Assembly: GCA_004335835.1 (NCBI GenBank)
Contig: RWJK01000340.1
Span: forward strand, 1-21,184
Direction of reading: 5' to 3'
Length of the DNA: 21,184 bases
Source of the DNA: Scenedesmus sp. ARA3
Lineage: Eukaryota > Chlorophyta > Chlorophyceae > Sphaeropleales > Scenedesmaceae
Position 1 is the stretch's first letter. Each line of letters opens with the position of its first letter. The notes under the pieces are model-generated. The model was given only the letters and a program-made list of their open reading frames with translations, made no database searches and was not told the DNA's origin. Position numbers and translations under genes: made by a program. Below are positions 9,850 to 19,900 of this stretch, one piece after another.

Positions 9850-10001
9850 GGTGCTGCTGCTGCCGCCGTTGCTGGTGCTGCTGCTGCTGCTGCTGCTGCT
9901 GCTCCTGCTGCTGCGCCAGCCGCACCTGCGGTCATGTCGAGGTACTTGTTTCCTGCAGTGTCCCAGATCCAGCTGCCCAGGCCCTTCTGCACCACTATGT
10001 C
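4226..10001 (-). CDS. class III PLP-dependent aminotransferase (GABA transaminase-like)
   Basis: Twelve exons join with every phase agreeing: 9926-10001, 9165-9280, 8594-8737, 8050-8193, 7667-7750, 7184-7348, 6364-6484, 6090-6152, 5786-5829, 5365-5447, 4789-4903 and 4226-4384. They give 437 residues ending in KEVYKR and TAG. Fold-type I landmarks appear in order: [68 protein letters not shown] (PLP Asp, residue 242), [12 protein letters not shown] (Schiff-base Lys, residue 274), [17 protein letters not shown] and RFLPPLNVT. The active site looks complete. Such enzymes move an amino group from GABA, ornithine or beta-alanine-type donors to an oxo acid; the substrate here is unresolved. Family members carry some 15 more residues plus, often, a mitochondrial transit peptide. 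That first exon was not found on this strand. The exon at 4789-4903 contains a Ser-rich AGC insertion. Confidence 0.92.
4789..4903 (-). CDS. aminotransferase exon 11, with a poly-Ser insertion
   Basis: The exon reads [18 protein letters not shown], then five Ser, Gly, four Ser, then [10 protein letters not shown]. It ends at the strong donor ATG|GTGAGT in phase 0. The Ser run is encoded by AGC units, the coding-frame form of the CAG repeat. It sits in a C-terminal-domain loop between GIEFG and AVTKAA, where family members vary in length, so the enzyme probably tolerates it. Confidence 0.88.
5786..5829 (-). CDS. 44-nt micro-exon of the aminotransferase (exon 9)
   Basis: The acceptor is CTCTTGCAG| and the donor GAG|GTGGGT. 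The exon supplies the end of the Gly codon plus [14 protein letters not shown], joining GGTYG to AIESEGML. Without it the loop next to the cofactor phosphate, GGTYGGN, would be broken and the frame lost. It is too short to stand out as an open frame. Confidence 0.9.
6364..6484 (-). CDS. aminotransferase exon 7, with the PLP lysine
   Basis: This 121-nt exon starts in phase 0 with VQSGAGRSG and ends after the first base of the Gly codon in GYPLAG. It holds AKGIASG, whose Lys forms the internal aldimine with pyridoxal phosphate. The acceptor is CTGCTGCAG|GTGCAG. The donor GTGTGG resembles the start of the next exon (GTGTGGCG), and only use of both as given keeps LAGVATR in register with the family. 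Confidence 0.9.
6717..6831 (-). repeat. second downstream copy (A) of the aminotransferase exon 6 end, frameshifted
   Basis: This copy repeats the 3' half of the exon at 7184-7348 and its GTGCGG donor about 470 bp further downstream. It has an internal duplication around CTTCATGGCGGG that inserts bases and breaks the frame after GFMAG. Intron sequence on its low side (tgaaccctac, ccctgaaccctggtgcc) also recurs beside the parent exon, so the repeated unit was larger than the exon. Confidence 0.85.
6936..7055 (-). CDS. candidate alternative exon (copy B of aminotransferase exon 6)
   Basis: From 7031 down this repeats the end of the exon at 7184-7348: [15 protein letters not shown], then [16 protein letters not shown] and a donor GTGCGA. 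Against the parent, GCG GGG CTG AGA CAG CTG has become GCA GGA TTA AGG GCC TTG: five synonymous codon changes and one replacement (Q to A). An acceptor GTGGCGACAG| ending at 7056 gives an open 120-nt exon, phase 0 at both ends, starting VCSCMPGQ. It could therefore be spliced in place of, or after, the parent without breaking the frame. In place of it, the first 29 or so residues of the parent exon would be lost, so such a protein may be inactive. Confidence 0.5.
8282..8335 (-). repeat. upstream copy of the aminotransferase exon 4 start, with acceptor
   Basis: About 50 bases repeat the acceptor and first codons of the exon at 8050-8193 ([13 protein letters not shown]) 137 bp upstream in transcription. 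The acceptor is intact (TTTTCCACAG|GGCGGC). Differences include CAC/CAT and GGG/GGA, both synonymous, and AGC/AGA (Ser to Arg). Similarity ends after CTGACCA. Confidence 0.85.
8872..8910 (-). repeat. upstream copy of the aminotransferase exon 3 start, with acceptor
   Basis: About 35 bases repeat the start of the exon at 8594-8737: LELDAALSR in the parent, LELNAALSR here. An acceptor GCCAG| precedes it. Three of the four codon differences are synonymous (GCG/GCA, CTG/CTA, TCG/TCA). It lies about 170 bp upstream in transcription. Confidence 0.75.
9660..9719 (+). other. inverted stretch resembling the missing aminotransferase N-terminal exon
   Basis: The plus strand reads [20 protein letters not shown], followed by GTCTGC. 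Class III aminotransferases of this group begin with a segment like (L)SPVLSHY just ahead of the block that here opens the exon at 9926-10001 (DIVVQKGLG). Both are phase 0 at the would-be junction. But the stretch is on the opposite strand, inside the intron between the exons at 9165-9280 and 9926-10001. An inversion, an assembly error at the neighbouring CTG cluster, or an unrelated plus-strand exon would each explain it. Confidence 0.35.
9754..9912. repeat. 160-bp CTG/CCG-rich cluster after the donor of the first aminotransferase exon found
   Basis: The cluster is a mosaic of CTG runs with CCG, CAG, GTG and TTG interruptions. In the sense strand of the aminotransferase it is CAG-rich and follows the donor GTGCGG at 9925. 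It creates long spurious frames (poly-Leu, poly-Ala, poly-Gln and poly-Ser) that are not genes. Confidence 0.9.
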
Positions 10002-10319
10002 CTGCAAGGCAGACAGCAAGCCAGGCAGTAGAACAAGACGGCACCAGTCGTAGCTTGCAGGGATGTCATCATCATCAGGTTACCCATCATGCCATAGCAT
10101 CAACGCCATCGGCCCCGCGCCCCACTGGAGCAGCAAAAGGAAGGAGCACTGCTCCTGCTTGCAGCGATGAGCCTTGTACAGCAGCGCAGCAGCAAAAGGA
10201 GCCAGCAACAAGCAACTCCGGCTCAGCCTGATGTGTAAGCCTCTGCTAGGCTGTAAGGATTCTGCTGCTGTGACAGCTGCAATTGCAGTAAGATGTACAC
10301 CATCATTTCATTTTGGCAG
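10002..10319. other. intergenic or 5' region without a supported exon
   Basis: The aminotransferase needs at least one more 5' exon, but no minus-strand candidate here ends in the right phase. One plus-strand end-exon-like piece (acceptor CTGCTTGCAG| at 10163, then MSLVQQRSSKRSQQQ to TAA at 10231) looks protein-like but has no partner. Confidence 0.35.
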
Positions 10320-11095
10320 TGGGTTACACTGCCGCCCACCAACTGTGTCCAGAAATCGATGTCTGGGGCCGTTTCAAAGTGCTTTGCACATTGCTGATGC
10401 TCTCTGGTGTGTTATATTACGGCGTACTTGAGGGCCAAAGCACCAAGACACAATGCAGCACAACAAGCAAACAGAAATGCCCCTGGTATGCAGCAATGCA
10501 TTTGCAGCGCTACAGCAGCGGTTGCACCCTCCACACCGACCTGTGCAGCTCAGCAAGGTCACCACAGTGTTATTTAAAACAACACCTACGTTGAACTTCA
10601 TCAGAGCTCCTGGAACGTGTTGGCACGCTGCCTCGAGAGCTCCTCCTGCTGCATGGGCAGCAGCTGCCACCAGCGTGGAATGCATGCTGCCTGCCTGGTG
10701 CTGTACCGTATCAATGTTTTGGCTTCGACTCCGTGTTCAACAGGGTTGCGATTGACGGTCAGCTGTCAAGTACTGCGCTTTGATCCGTATAAACACTTGT
10801 GAGCAGCCCCAAGACGTAGCAGAGCTCTCCTGCTGGCGCATCTACAAGCTGGCATACACATTCACAAGATACTTGGTTCTTTGCAGGCTCGGTACGCCTC
10901 GATCAATGCCGAGCTTTCGTCTAGAACCGGAACTGCCAGTGAAGTGTAACAGGCAATGTTGCCTTCCTTGAGGGTTCTGGCAGTGCCCAGCCCCTTTCGG
11001 GAGTGCATGCAGGAGAACTACAAGAGGCTTCTGATCCCATCTGGGATGATACTGCAGCACTCACGGCGGGAGCTCACAAAAACCTCTCAAAATGC
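10320..11095 (+). CDS. possible multi-exon gene of unknown function
   Basis: Three plus-strand pieces have good splice sites and agree in phase. 10320-10378 follows ATTTTGGCAG| and reads GYTAAHQLCPEIDVWGRFK. 10887-10938 follows GTTCTTTGCAG| and reads ARYASINAELSSRTGTA, with donor GTGAAG. 10984 to about 11095 follows GTTCTGGCAG| and reads MPSPFRECMQENYKRLLIPS, continuing open. The joined text is balanced in composition, unlike the repeat-driven frames around it. I do not recognise a family. The start, end and first exon are not established. A rival reading of 10880-10975 on the minus strand also looks protein-like, so the strand itself is uncertain. Confidence 0.3.
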
Positions 11096-12475
11096 TTGCT
11101 GGTTGCCTGCGTCAGGCCCGTCATCATCAGCAGTGATTACATACCACGGTACTGCTCAGCACCATCTACACACTGCACTGCCAGGACCGGGGGCTGCACC
11201 TGTAGGCTGATTCTAGTTGGTAATAACTCTGAGAACCACATTTTCTCAACATACAGTCTGGCAAACCATGCACACCTCTAGCCTGCGTCCTTGGCTTCTG
11301 AGCCTGGCTGCACTGTAACGCATCATCACCGACTCAGCCCTGCTGAGGCTTGCTCTGCTTGGACCGCAGGTCTAAAACCCACCCGGGAACCAAGTTCACC
11401 ACTTGACCAGCCCACAAAGGTCTTCAATCTACCCACTGTACACACAGTAACATAGCACTATCACTCATGGTGGGCGTAGTGCTGCTGGTGCTGCAACTGC
11501 CATCTCTGCTCTTGACCATCCATACGTGCCATTCAAATTGTGCTGCTGGTGCTGCAAATGCCACCTCTGCACATACCCAGCATGGTATGTGCCTTTTGAC
11601 AGCTTTAAAGCAAAGTGCAGTACAATACGGTGTGTTATGCTCGGCATCACATACGTAAACATAATGTCCAGACCCGTGTGTCACTGCCAGTCTTGCATGA
11701 CACTAGACACAATCTACATTCAAAGTGGCAGGTAAAGTTCAGTGCAGTGTTGTGGCACCCCGCCATAACATGTTCACGGCAAGAGCGTGCTAGTGGTGGA
11801 GCTAAGTACATCAAGATTCAGGCAACGAGATGCTGCCGACAACAGCATGGTATGAATCAGCGTGCATCCCAAAAACTTGCACCCGATGGCGCTGTTCAAG
11901 TCAGCAGCTTGAGTTCAGTTCGCAAAATGTATGTGCCACTGGATTTGCTGGCAGCGGAGCAAAGCAGCCCCAGCAACAACTGCAAAACGTATCCTGCTGT
12001 GCACACGTGCACGCCGCCTACCCACATGATCTTACCACGGCAGGATTTCACCTGCCAGATCAGCATATTCTATCATGACAATGTCTTTGAGCAGCCACAC
12101 AAGCAGCCAAAGTGCCAACTGCATGCAGCGCATTCGCACCATGAGGCAGCAGCCGCTCAATGGTGGCCCTGCGTGACTTCAGGAGGCAGAGCTAGCGTAG
12201 GTTTTGCAACTGTCGCTCATATAGAATAGCTTAAGGTTGGACGCGCCAGAATGGCACATGTAAAGCTGATACCTGTTGAGTTAATGCCAAGGCCAGCAAC
12301 GCCCTGCCCAGCACTGCACTGTCTTTCAGTCTGCCATGTGAAGGGGATCATTGCCTGCCATCTGCTGACTCAGTCCCTGTCTGACACTCACTGTCTCACC
12401 CATACACAATGTCACCTGCCGAACGCCTCTACCCTGTGACCCAACAATGCCTCCCATGCACCGCACACCGTGCCC
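11096..12475. other. stretch without a recognised gene
   Basis: Protein-like fragments occur on both strands. On plus they are TIYTLHCQDRGLHL near 11152-11200 and RIITDSALLRLALLGPQ near 11318-11372, with a 204-codon frame at 11615-12229. On minus there is ATIERLLPHGANALHAVG near 12107-12160. None carries a known motif or joins convincingly. The stretch may hold the rest of the plus-strand candidate gene and the 3' flank of the F-box gene. Confidence 0.35.
11476..11570. repeat. direct repeat, two ~30-bp units 62 bp apart
   Basis: GTGCTGCTGGTGCTGCAA-TGCCA-CTCTG occurs near 11477 and again near 11539, with two mismatches. The spacing suggests a 62-bp duplication. A strong donor-like GTATGT follows the second copy on the plus strand at 11585. 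No exon could be defined around it. Confidence 0.65.
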
Positions 12476-12939
12476 CTACTGCATTACTCCATGCTGCTGC
12501 TGCTGCTGCACCTTTTTGGGGCTCCCTGGCTTCGACCCCCCACCACTCTGCCTGCCAGGCACCACCACATGTACATGCTGCTGCTCCCACGGCTCGCCCA
12601 GCTTGCTGCGCATGCCGCACCCCGTCAGCCGCACCAGCTTGCCGCCAGCCCCCGAGCCCTCCCGCTGCTGCTGCAGCTGCACCTCGCAGGGCTTGCTGAA
12701 GCTGTTGCCGCCCACATCCAGGCCCTTGAGCTGCCGCAGCTGCACCAGCGCTGCCGCGGCCGCGTCCGATAGGTTGGGCTGCTGGCAGCTGATGTTGAGG
12801 TGCGTGAGGCCCGGCAACGCGTGCAGCAGCGCGATGCCGTCCGGGCCCACGTGGTTGTGTGAGATGTCAAGGTCCTGCAGCTGGCTGCAGTGGGCCACGA
12901 TGGCACTGAGGCAGGCGTCCGACACGCCCACCTGGCAGT

Positions 12940-13000
<61 letters not shown>

Positions 13001-15660
13001 AACAATATAATGTTTTAACGCTGCCAGACTGATGTAGGTTTGTTCGGGGCCGGCAGAATCATTGTACGTAATTATTAGCACCAACCACGGCACCAGTTTA
13101 GTGCAGCATCTGGTGCTTCTGCACCCTGCTGGACATTACCACCACCTCAAACATACATGCAGCATGCACACAGCTGCACCAATCTGTGTCAGCGTGACGT
13201 GCATCCAGCCACACCACGCACCTGTTCTGCTTCCAGCCGCCGCAGCCTCGGCAGTGTGCTGCAGCTGCACCCACAGCCGCCCTCCTCGCCACAGCAGCCA
13301 CTGCCGCTGCCGGTGCCACAGCAAGCCTCCCCAGCACATGCCAGCGGAGACCCAACACAGGCTGATTCCTCCCCTGCCGCAGCTGTGATGCCGCCTATAG
13401 ATGGCTCTGCTGAACCACCAGTACTGGCCGCTGCCGTGCCTTCCGCTGCGTCCCCTGCACCTCCCAATTCTGACACGCCTTTGCCTGCTGCTGCACCTGC
13501 CACTGGCGCAGGTGCTGCGAGCAGCACAACCGCATCTGCATGTCCCACCCCCGCTCCAGCTTGCATGTCCAGCGAGCTCCTCAGGCTGCAGCGAGCCGAG
13601 CCGCATGCTGGTGTGTCACCACCACAGGTCACGCGGGGCGAGCTGCAGCGCGAGCTGCCAGCGCTGGCGCTGCTGCATGAGCGGCGCTGCTGCGGCTGCC
13701 TGAAGCCCGCCGGTGGCCTGCCCCTGCCGCTCCACTTCACACGCAGGCCATGCCAGCCGGCCACAGCTGCCCTGGCTGTGGATACATCCTGTGGTGTTGC
13801 CGCTGGCAGCGCACCGTCTGTGGCGCTGCCAAAGAGCTCCTCGAGGCAGCCTGTGGTGGCACCAGGGCATGCAGCACACAGAAAGATGCAGCAGCGGTAT
13901 TAGAGACACAATTAGGGCTGGAAGATGTTTGGCACACTGTGCACCACTGCAAGCACCCTGCTCAGCCTGGATGACGGGGTGCTGTCACCTTTCAGCAACC
14001 AGACATCTCAGACAAGCATGCACATCACAAAGCAGACACAGCAACATACAACCCTGCCGTGCCATCACCCAAAGGCTGGCTGTCCCACCCAATCCAACAC
14101 CTATCACCTGTAGGCCCCCCTGAGATATCCAGCAGCTCCAAATTTGTGAGTCCAGCCAGCGCAGCAAATGCAGCTGGCGGGGTAGCCGGCCCCACAGCCT
14201 CCTCCAGCACCAGCTGCTGAAGCTGCTGCAGCTGCCCAACTGCCTGCACTGTCTCTGCATCACACTTGTTTTCCTGCAAGTTGAGTGACGTCAGGCTGGT
14301 CAGCTGCGCGAGCTGCGGCAGGTGGCGGATGCCGCAGTAGCTCAGCTGCAGCTGCCGCAACGCCAGCATTGCAGGCTGTTGCTGCTGCTGCTGCTGCTGC
14401 TGTTGCTCTGAATGCTCCTGGTCTTGCTGCTGCCTATCCTGCTGAGCTTCCTCTGCCTCTGGCTGGCACTGACTGCTGCTTCCGTCTGCTGCGGCGGTTG
14501 CTTCTGCTGTGTTTGCTCCAGGCTCCTGCCGTTGCTCTGCTGTTCCTTGCTCCTTTTCCTCAGCATCTGCAGCTGCTCCGGTTGACCCTGCCCTTGATGC
14601 CATGTCGCCACTGTCACCCACTGCTGCCACTGGGGCTGCTGGTGCAGCAGTGCCTGCCCACATCTGCAGCGCCTTGTTGCTGCCCTCCACATCCCCGCCA
14701 ATGCCTGGATTGTCAAACAGGTCCAGGCTGCACAGCCCTCGCTGCACCAGCGGCGTCAGGCCCTGCAGGTGCTTTCCTGCAAGCCCACATGACTTGAGCT
14801 CCAGGCTCTGTAAGCTAGTCAGGCTGCTGCCTAGCTGTGCTACAAACCCTGGGGTGAGGTGAGGCACAATGTGGTTTAGTGTGAGGTGCTGCAGGGTTGT
14901 CATGTGCGCCAGCAAGTCTAGCTCGCTGCCGTCGCCGAGCCTGCAGCGGTTGAGCTGCAGCGTGGTGAGTTTGGGGAAGCACAGGGATAGCAGCGTTGAC
15001 CATTCGGCTGGGTGGAGCTCTGCATGGTGGATATGCAGCTCTTGAATGCTGCTGCTGTAGCGGGCGAGCCAGGCGAGTGCGGATGTTGCCTTGCAGGAAA
15101 GGCCAGAGATGTTGTGGATGGTGATGGCGCGCGAGCCGAGAACAGCGGTGGCAGTTGCCTGCCAGCCCTTGCTGACAACAGTTACGGTGCTGTAGAGCTC
15201 GTGGTCCGGCAGGCGGTCAAACACCAGCAGCAGGGCGTCAGCTTGCAGGAGAGTGCTGCTTGAGCAGCAGCTGCCACTGCTGGCTGCAGCTGCTGGGCCA
15301 TCGCCACTGTGAGGGCTGCTAGTGTTGGCTGCAACCTGCAGCAGCAGCGTACATTGGCTTGAGCTCTTTATGCCAAGCATGCATGCTCTGCATGTCCTGT
15401 GTTGGGCTCATGCACACAACATGGTTTGTCCTGTATACTGAAATGCTGAGCACAGCTACCCAATCCCTGAGTTAGTCACTGCATATGCTAGGCTGCACTC
15501 GTGTATGCTATATGCAGATGTTCACAGACAATTCGTCTGAATAGGCTTCCCATTGCTGAGCAATGCTGCAATGACTTACTTCTGCCTCATTCAACTGCTC
15601 CTCGCCGAAGGTGTTCACTGCCCCACAGTCACAGCCACAAAAAAGCCAACCTGTCTTCAT
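12476..15660 (-). CDS. F-box / leucine-rich repeat protein
   Basis: The core exons 14108-15335, 13222-13850 and 12476-12931 join exactly in phase (1+2, then 0) and end at TAG. A preferred first exon is 15580-15660 (ATG, MKTGWLFCGCDCGAVNTFGE, donor GTAAGT), giving 797 residues. An alternative start is the ATG at 15380, read straight into the second exon (785 residues). Near the N-terminus ADALLLVFDRLPDHELYSTV resembles an F-box, which would bind SKP1 in an SCF ubiquitin ligase. LRR units follow (LTTLQLNRCRLG, LQHLTLNHI, LQSLELKSCGL, CSLDLFDNPGIGG). A Gln/Ala/Ser-rich linker comes next, then LRRs on both sides of the second intron (LQLSYCGI, LDISGG, LPRLRRLEAEQ, LQDLDISHNHVG, LTHLNISCQ, LKGLDVGGN). 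The substrate is unknown. The C-terminal tail is low complexity. Confidence 0.8.
12944..12998. repeat. (CAG)18 tract before the last F-box/LRR exon
   Basis: About eighteen uninterrupted CAG units lie 9 bp from the acceptor CACTGCCAG| of the exon at 12476-12931. In the sense strand they are CTG and take the place of the polypyrimidine tract. This is one of the longest pure tracts in the window, so length variation is likely. Confidence 0.9.
14108..15335 (-). CDS. main exon of the F-box/LRR gene
   Basis: The acceptor CTGCTGCTGCAG|GTTGCA ends at 15336 and the donor CTACAG|GTGATA begins at 14107. The 1228-nt exon holds the F-box-like segment, the first LRR block and a Gln-rich insert with ten consecutive Gln codons near 14370-14402. 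At least three LRR units follow the insert, so the repeat domain is interrupted by low-complexity sequence rather than ended by it. Confidence 0.85.
15580..15660 (-). CDS. candidate first exon of the F-box/LRR gene
   Basis: An 81-nt exon starts at ATG and ends in phase 0 at GAA|GTAAGT, the closest match to the full eukaryotic donor consensus near this gene. It splices in frame to the acceptor at 15336. It encodes 27 residues rich in Cys and Gly with no targeting signal that I recognise. If it is not used, translation would start at 15380. Confidence 0.5.
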
Positions 15661-16933
15661 CGTGGTATAGCTGACGTCAACTGTTATAGTAGCTTCTCGC
15701 CCGAAGCTACGCCTGTACGATACCAATGTGTTTGCTCACAGCAAGCAGCCACCCCATCCCCATGGCAATATTCGCGCCCAATTAGTTCGAAATGATTGAA
15801 ACCAGCTGAAAATTGAAATTCTGGTACTAAACAACGTGTCACCTGAAATTCCGCGTCATATCCCGCGTCCCGCCCTGGGAAACTCTTCAACAGAAACCCT
15901 ACATGACTGGTTCCCCTGGTTCAGCACCGCTGAGCAGATGGTGCACGAAAGGCATTTCCCCAGAGGACGTGCTCGGTTAATGCGGTAGAACAGCTCAATC
16001 AACTGTTTAGAATGGTATCAACACCAGGTAGTGCCACTAGAGCAGGGCTGCAGCTGTGACCAGCCGCAGAACCACTTGCTAGGGCATTTCAGACAATCCT
16101 GTTCAGTTGTACTGGATAATATAGAGTGCCACAAACCCGACGGCAGTACGTTACCGCTAGACATGCAGTGCATCAGCAACATACAAAACGCAGATGGAGC
16201 GTCTGGCTGGTGCACGGCACTGCAAACTCTGCTTTGCTAGCAGCAACATGCTGGCACACCAAGCGCTGGTGTCAGATCCTTACCATGAAATGCTGCGCCA
16301 AAAAAATTATGCAGATATTGGAGGTTTGAGAAATGCTATAGAGTGATAAGTTATTGATGTTGTGTGGGCACAACATGCAGCTTACTAAGCTGTTTGATGG
16401 CCCATACTCCCTACTTGGCTATGACGCCACCTCGGCTACAGCACCGTGGATGTTGCGGACCACTGCAAGTTTGAATAACATGCAGTTACAGTTGCGCACC
16501 CCGTGGGCATGGTGCCCAGCTACCTGTGCACAAGAGAGGCAGCAACTGAAGGTGCAACCCGCCTGTGGGTCACAGGTGCTGTGTGTAACAGAGCACAACA
16601 TTGTTAACACAGCACACACTATTCCTTTTCGTACACACGCCATGCGGCGCAACTGCTACATGCACGACTCATGCATTACTTCGCATCCATCAACACGTCA
16701 TGCTGCCCAGCTGACCCCATGGAACAATTTCCCTGCTTCTTGCCCAACACAACCCTTTGTTTGGCTTGCTCACTTCCCTTTGGTCCACATGTTGACAATG
16801 TGCCCTCAGGAAGGGGCTCATACCATCTGAGACAGTGACTGGACCCCCATGTACCTACAATAAAATCTCCTCATCAATAAAAACTCCTCATATTTATAAA
16901 GCAACACTCCATTAAACCATTTGCCTCAGGCCC
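15661..16933. other. intergenic stretch between the F-box and GH17 genes
   Basis: It contains the upstream region of the F-box gene and the 3' flank of the GH17 gene. It is AT-richer than the genes and has no CAG tracts. A 158-codon plus-strand frame at 16354-16830 is free of low complexity but has no motif and no good start context, so it is not called. Two AATAAA strings on the plus strand lie at 16859 and 16877; they point away from the GH17 transcript. Confidence 0.5.
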
Positions 16934-19900
16934 TCACTCCGCATCAATCCCAACCACCTTGCTGCCACTGTGCGCCACCAGCCCCTTATCAATCCTCCTA
17001 TCAGCACTGACCAGCCCAAAGTGCTCATCTCCCAGCACACCCTGTGACAGCACGCTGGGCTGCAGCTGCAGCGGCAGGCTGCGCGGGCCGTGCGGGTGTG
17101 CTGCCAGCAGCCCTTTGAGTGTGCGGCTTGCAGAAAGTGCCATTGCAGCTCCCTGGCGCAGCGCGGTCTTCCAGCCTGCGTCTGCCAGCTCATGGTAGAA
17201 GTAGGCGACGTTGTGCTTCTCGGCGGCCTGTGTAGTGCAGCGGCAGCAGCAGCAGCAGCACAGCAACTTGCCCACGCATGTGCAAACGCCACGCATGATG
17301 TGAGTCGTTCACACGCTGTGCCAGCTTGCAGGCTAGTCAAAGACTCCTCATTGAGCAGCGCAGCGAGCGCTGTGTCAGGATTCATGTGAGTACTACATCA
17401 GAACAGCAGGGGTTGCAGGTGCCAAGGTAACACTGCACACTCACAACATACTGCAGACACCCCTGCTCACCTGCACCCATGCCTGTGCAAAGGCAGCCGC
17501 ATGCTCCAGCCCCGACCTGCTGCTGTCCACCTCGCCGCTGCGGCTGGGCCAGCCGATCTCTGCAATGATCACAGGCTTGGCCCCGGCCTCCTCCTGCAGC
17601 TGGCGGTGCTGCTGCAGCGCCACGCCAACAGCAGAGCTGGCCCAGCTGCAGCGCAGCACGGGTTAGTTTACGCAGCAGCAGCAGCAGAACACAAACGACT
17701 AAGCTGTGTGTTGTGCATGTTTGCGATGCTGCTGCCCTGGCTCAAGCAACAAAACAACCTGTGGCTACCGCGCAGCGCATGCACACCAACATAGAGGGCA
17801 TTGCATATCATACACCAATGCAAGCAGGGGCCGCCGCACCTCTTCTTGCTGGTGTCTATGGCGCCAGTGAAGAAGGGCTGGATGACCGCCCCCACTGCAT
17901 CCACAGCAGCAACGAGCTCGGGGCTGAATGCAGCCGGCAGCTCCACAGTCAGCACTGGCACAGCAGCCAGGCGCTGGCTGCCGGCCTTCTGCGCGACATC
18001 GCGGACTACTGTCCGCACCTGCAGCGAGAAACAAGAACAAAAAGGGGGCACAATGCGGCATCATTTGAAGGCGGGGAGCAGCTGGCCGCTGCATGTTTGC
18101 AACCTGTTGCTGGCAGGACAGCAGTAATAACACACACCGGCAAAACAGCATGTAGCTGAGTTGTGTGGGCGGCGCTGTGCTGTGATGCTTCATTACTTGC
18201 TGGCAGCTTTATGTGCTACAGCCTTGTCCATGTCTTTTGTTGGCGGCATGTTTATGTATCTCATCCTGGTGATGCTTCAACACTGGCGGCATACAACAGA
18301 TGAAACGACACAGCACACCATCTGTGGTCCTCTCTTTGGTTTTGCTGCAATGGCTTTTGCTCAGTTTTGGAGCTATGCTATGCCGGGGCGGCTGCACGCG
18401 CACCTGTGCGATGTACTGCAGCAGCTGCTGCTCGCTGACATCACCCCTGCTGACTGCCTCATTGCCCACAGCAATGCCTGCCAGGTTCGCTGAGGGATAC
18501 TCTGTCAGCAGCTTGCGCAGCATGTCAATCTGTGGAAGGCCAAGCAGCGGTGGCAGCAGCAGCAGTGGCGGCATCGCAGACGGCAGTGTTTTCAGGTTGC
18601 TGCTCAGTCCCATGGAAACACAAGCTACTAGCCGTGCTTTGACACACGGATATAAGAGCGCACACGTGTTCCGAAGAACAGGCTGCACCACACAACGTGT
18701 CTGCTGCTGACGCATACCGCCCAAGGGATGCTGCTACACGGTTACAGTTGTGGTAGCAGGTTATCAAGCATTCCGCAAGTGCATTGCCTGAACCATTGCA
18801 TGCACAGCATCAGGCCTCCTTAGCAACTGTCCAGCTTGATTCTCTGCCAGTTTGCTGGCGCTGGTGAAACAGACAAGCTGGTCACAAAGTGGGCTTTGCT
18901 AATATAATAGGCATGGATCACCTGTGCCTTGTTGGCAGCAGCATCCCTGCCGATCCACACCCCCAGCAGCCAGCTGATCTGGCTGTTGGCTGTGGTGTGG
19001 TGCAGCAGCATGCGCATGAGCTCCGGGCACTCCACGGAGTAGGTGCGCATGCGGTACGAGTACCTGCCAGCAGCAGCAGCAACAGCAGCAGCAACAGCAG
19101 CAGCAGCAGCAGCACACAATGATGAGCACGCTGATGATGTGGTGAAAGCGCACTCATACCTACCAGTACCTGCGAGCAGCAGCACGGCAAGCATGAATGC
19201 ATTGGTTGATGCGGTGCAACGCACAGCACAGAAGATGATGCGCACGCTTGGCTGAGCCGATGCCCAAGGCAGGCGGCAAAAGACGTTGGCACAGCCGGCA
19301 CAATCCACAGCAACTGCTGGGGCACTTTGTATCCCCACAACCACCAGCAATACCACCAGCCAGCTGCTGTGGGGTGCGCCTCAGTTGGATGTGCGTTCCG
19401 CTGATCTCTGTGGCAGCCCCCATACATGTAGCCTACACGTAGCATTCAGAAAGCCAATGACACATGCTGTAACAGTGGCCCAGCCGCACCTGCAGAGCAG
19501 GTCAGGCAAAGTACACATACTTCAAAAAGTAACATGTCAGTGACACATGCTGTAACAGTGGCCCAGCCGCACCTGTACAGCAGGTCCAGGTCAGCGTCCA
19601 GCTCCTCGGGTGAGGGGCAGCGGCACACCTGGCGCGCCCCGTCACACGCCTGCAGCAGCAGCAGCAACAGCAGCAGCATATGTCAGTCAATGCCCCTGGT
19701 TGCAAAGCTCTACGTCAGCAGTGACACCTAGCCAGCACAATGCTAGCTAGCCAAAACAGGCAACATGACGCAGTGCGTGCCTGCCAGTGATCCCCTGCCA
19801 AAACTGTTGACTTTGCTAACCTCACACATTGCTGCTGTATGCATTGCAGCCGAGGCAGCTCTTTTACAACTCACGTGCTCCCTCCTCCAGCCATATGTGA

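Noticed and set aside
9602..10231. 209-codon plus-strand reading frame rich in Leu
   Set aside because: Most of it is the CTG cluster read as poly-Leu, and part is antisense to the phase-supported aminotransferase exon at 9926-10001.
10600..11060. Minus-strand protein-like pieces (LKEGNIACYTSLAVPVLDES; MQQEELSRQRANTFQEL)
   Set aside because: They overlap the plus-strand exons at 10887-10938 and 10984 onward and could not be joined in phase; strand evidence is needed to choose.
11615..12229. 204-codon plus-strand reading frame
   Set aside because: It is long for this intron-dense DNA but has no domain, weak start context and irregular composition. It was kept only as a note in the gap entry.
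13157..13903. 248-codon plus-strand reading frame
   Set aside because: It is the mirror of the F-box/LRR exon at 13222-13850, whose borders fit in phase on both sides; the plus-strand text is Pro/Ala/Ser-rich with no motif.
16354..16830. 158-codon plus-strand reading frame between the F-box and GH17 genes
   Set aside because: No recognisable motif, unusual Cys/His/Thr content and no splice or start support; chance openness is more likely.
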